From Lysobacterales bacterium (GTDB taxonomy: Bacteria > Pseudomonadota > Gammaproteobacteria > Xanthomonadales > Rhodanobacteraceae): 42,840 nucleotides of DNA. Position numbers and translations under genes: made by a program. Positions within the stretch are counted from its first letter, which is position 1, and each line of letters begins with the position of its first letter. The stretch is taken from NCBI GenBank assembly GCA_014338185.1, contig QUBV01000020.1:1-42840 (forward strand), given 5' to 3'. Positions 42,738 through 42,840 of the stretch are shown here, piece by piece. The notes under the pieces are model-generated. The model ran no database searches. It was not told the origin of the DNA and saw only the letters and a program-made list of their open reading frames with translations.

Positions 42738-42840
42738 TCCATCCACATGACGATATTTCATTTGCCTGCGTTCCGCGGTGCCCGCGGGAGCGCCGGGCGG
42801 AGCGGAGCGGCCGCCCGCGACCCGGCCAGCCATGGCGCGC
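42738..42840. other. Window end, no gene seen
   Basis: About 100 bases without a supportable gene. CGGGCGG (42794-42800) and CCGCCCG (42811-42817) form a 7-bp GC hairpin with a 10-base loop, possibly the transcript end of a gene beyond the window. Confidence 0.3.

Noticed and set aside
42794-42817. Hairpin at the right edge as an intrinsic terminator
   Set aside because: It has no U-tract and the gene it would serve is outside the window.

Overview
The window looks like chromosomal DNA of a high-GC gammaproteobacterium of the Xanthomonadales (Lysobacterales), probably a Rhodanobacteraceae/Dokdonella-like genus. The signs are codon positions saturated with G/C, a metX-metB-hom cluster led by a SAM-I riboswitch as described in Xanthomonas, a kinase-associated ECF sigma factor, and several secreted proteins ending in an (I/V)FxxGFD tail. 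The genus is an inference; no rRNA is present. I saw no tRNA, IS element, prophage gene or CRISPR array.

Layout. 1-4.5 kb: a membrane Ser/Thr kinase with a TPR-rich tail (cut by the window edge), a small secreted protein, an ECF sigma factor of the kinase-linked type and a small membrane protein. 4.8-19.1 kb: an accessory-looking secretome region. It holds a beta-propeller protein, an ATP-grasp enzyme, two tandem 14-repeat RCC1-like proteins, a Cys-rich secreted protein, a GFA-fold protein, two parallel beta-helix proteins with choice-of-anchor Q ends, a DCC thiol oxidoreductase/fatty-acid desaturase pair, and a membrane-bound AraC regulator divergent from the second beta-helix gene. Five exported proteins here share the same C-terminal tail. 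19.3-22.6 kb: etfBA and a GMC oxidoreductase. 22.8-26.6 kb: a run of membrane proteins (HdeD fused to a permuted papain-like domain, an MFS transporter, an NTP/NDP-exchange-type transporter). 26.6-30 kb: Nudix hydrolase, S-formylglutathione hydrolase, a Met-rich exported protein and a cytosine-deaminase-like enzyme. 30-35.2 kb: fadE, a divergent TetR regulator and GTP-dependent PEP carboxykinase. 35.2-38.9 kb: a TPR sulfotransferase and an ECF sigma / small membrane protein / DUF4097 operon. 39-42.7 kb: hom, metB and metX on the minus strand, with their leader RNA.

How the genes fit together. FadE, EtfAB and PckG form a fatty-acid-to-gluconeogenesis theme. FadE has a near-consensus sigma70 promoter overlapped by a 21-bp palindrome, the obvious target of the divergent TetR protein. 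The methionine cluster has two control layers: a SAM-I riboswitch behind a near-consensus promoter ahead of metX, and a strong intrinsic terminator placed 21 nt before the metB start codon, with an upstream segment able to form a competing antiterminator. The secretome region suggests an export or anchoring route that recognises the (I/V)FxxGFD tail; this is the best candidate here for an undescribed system.
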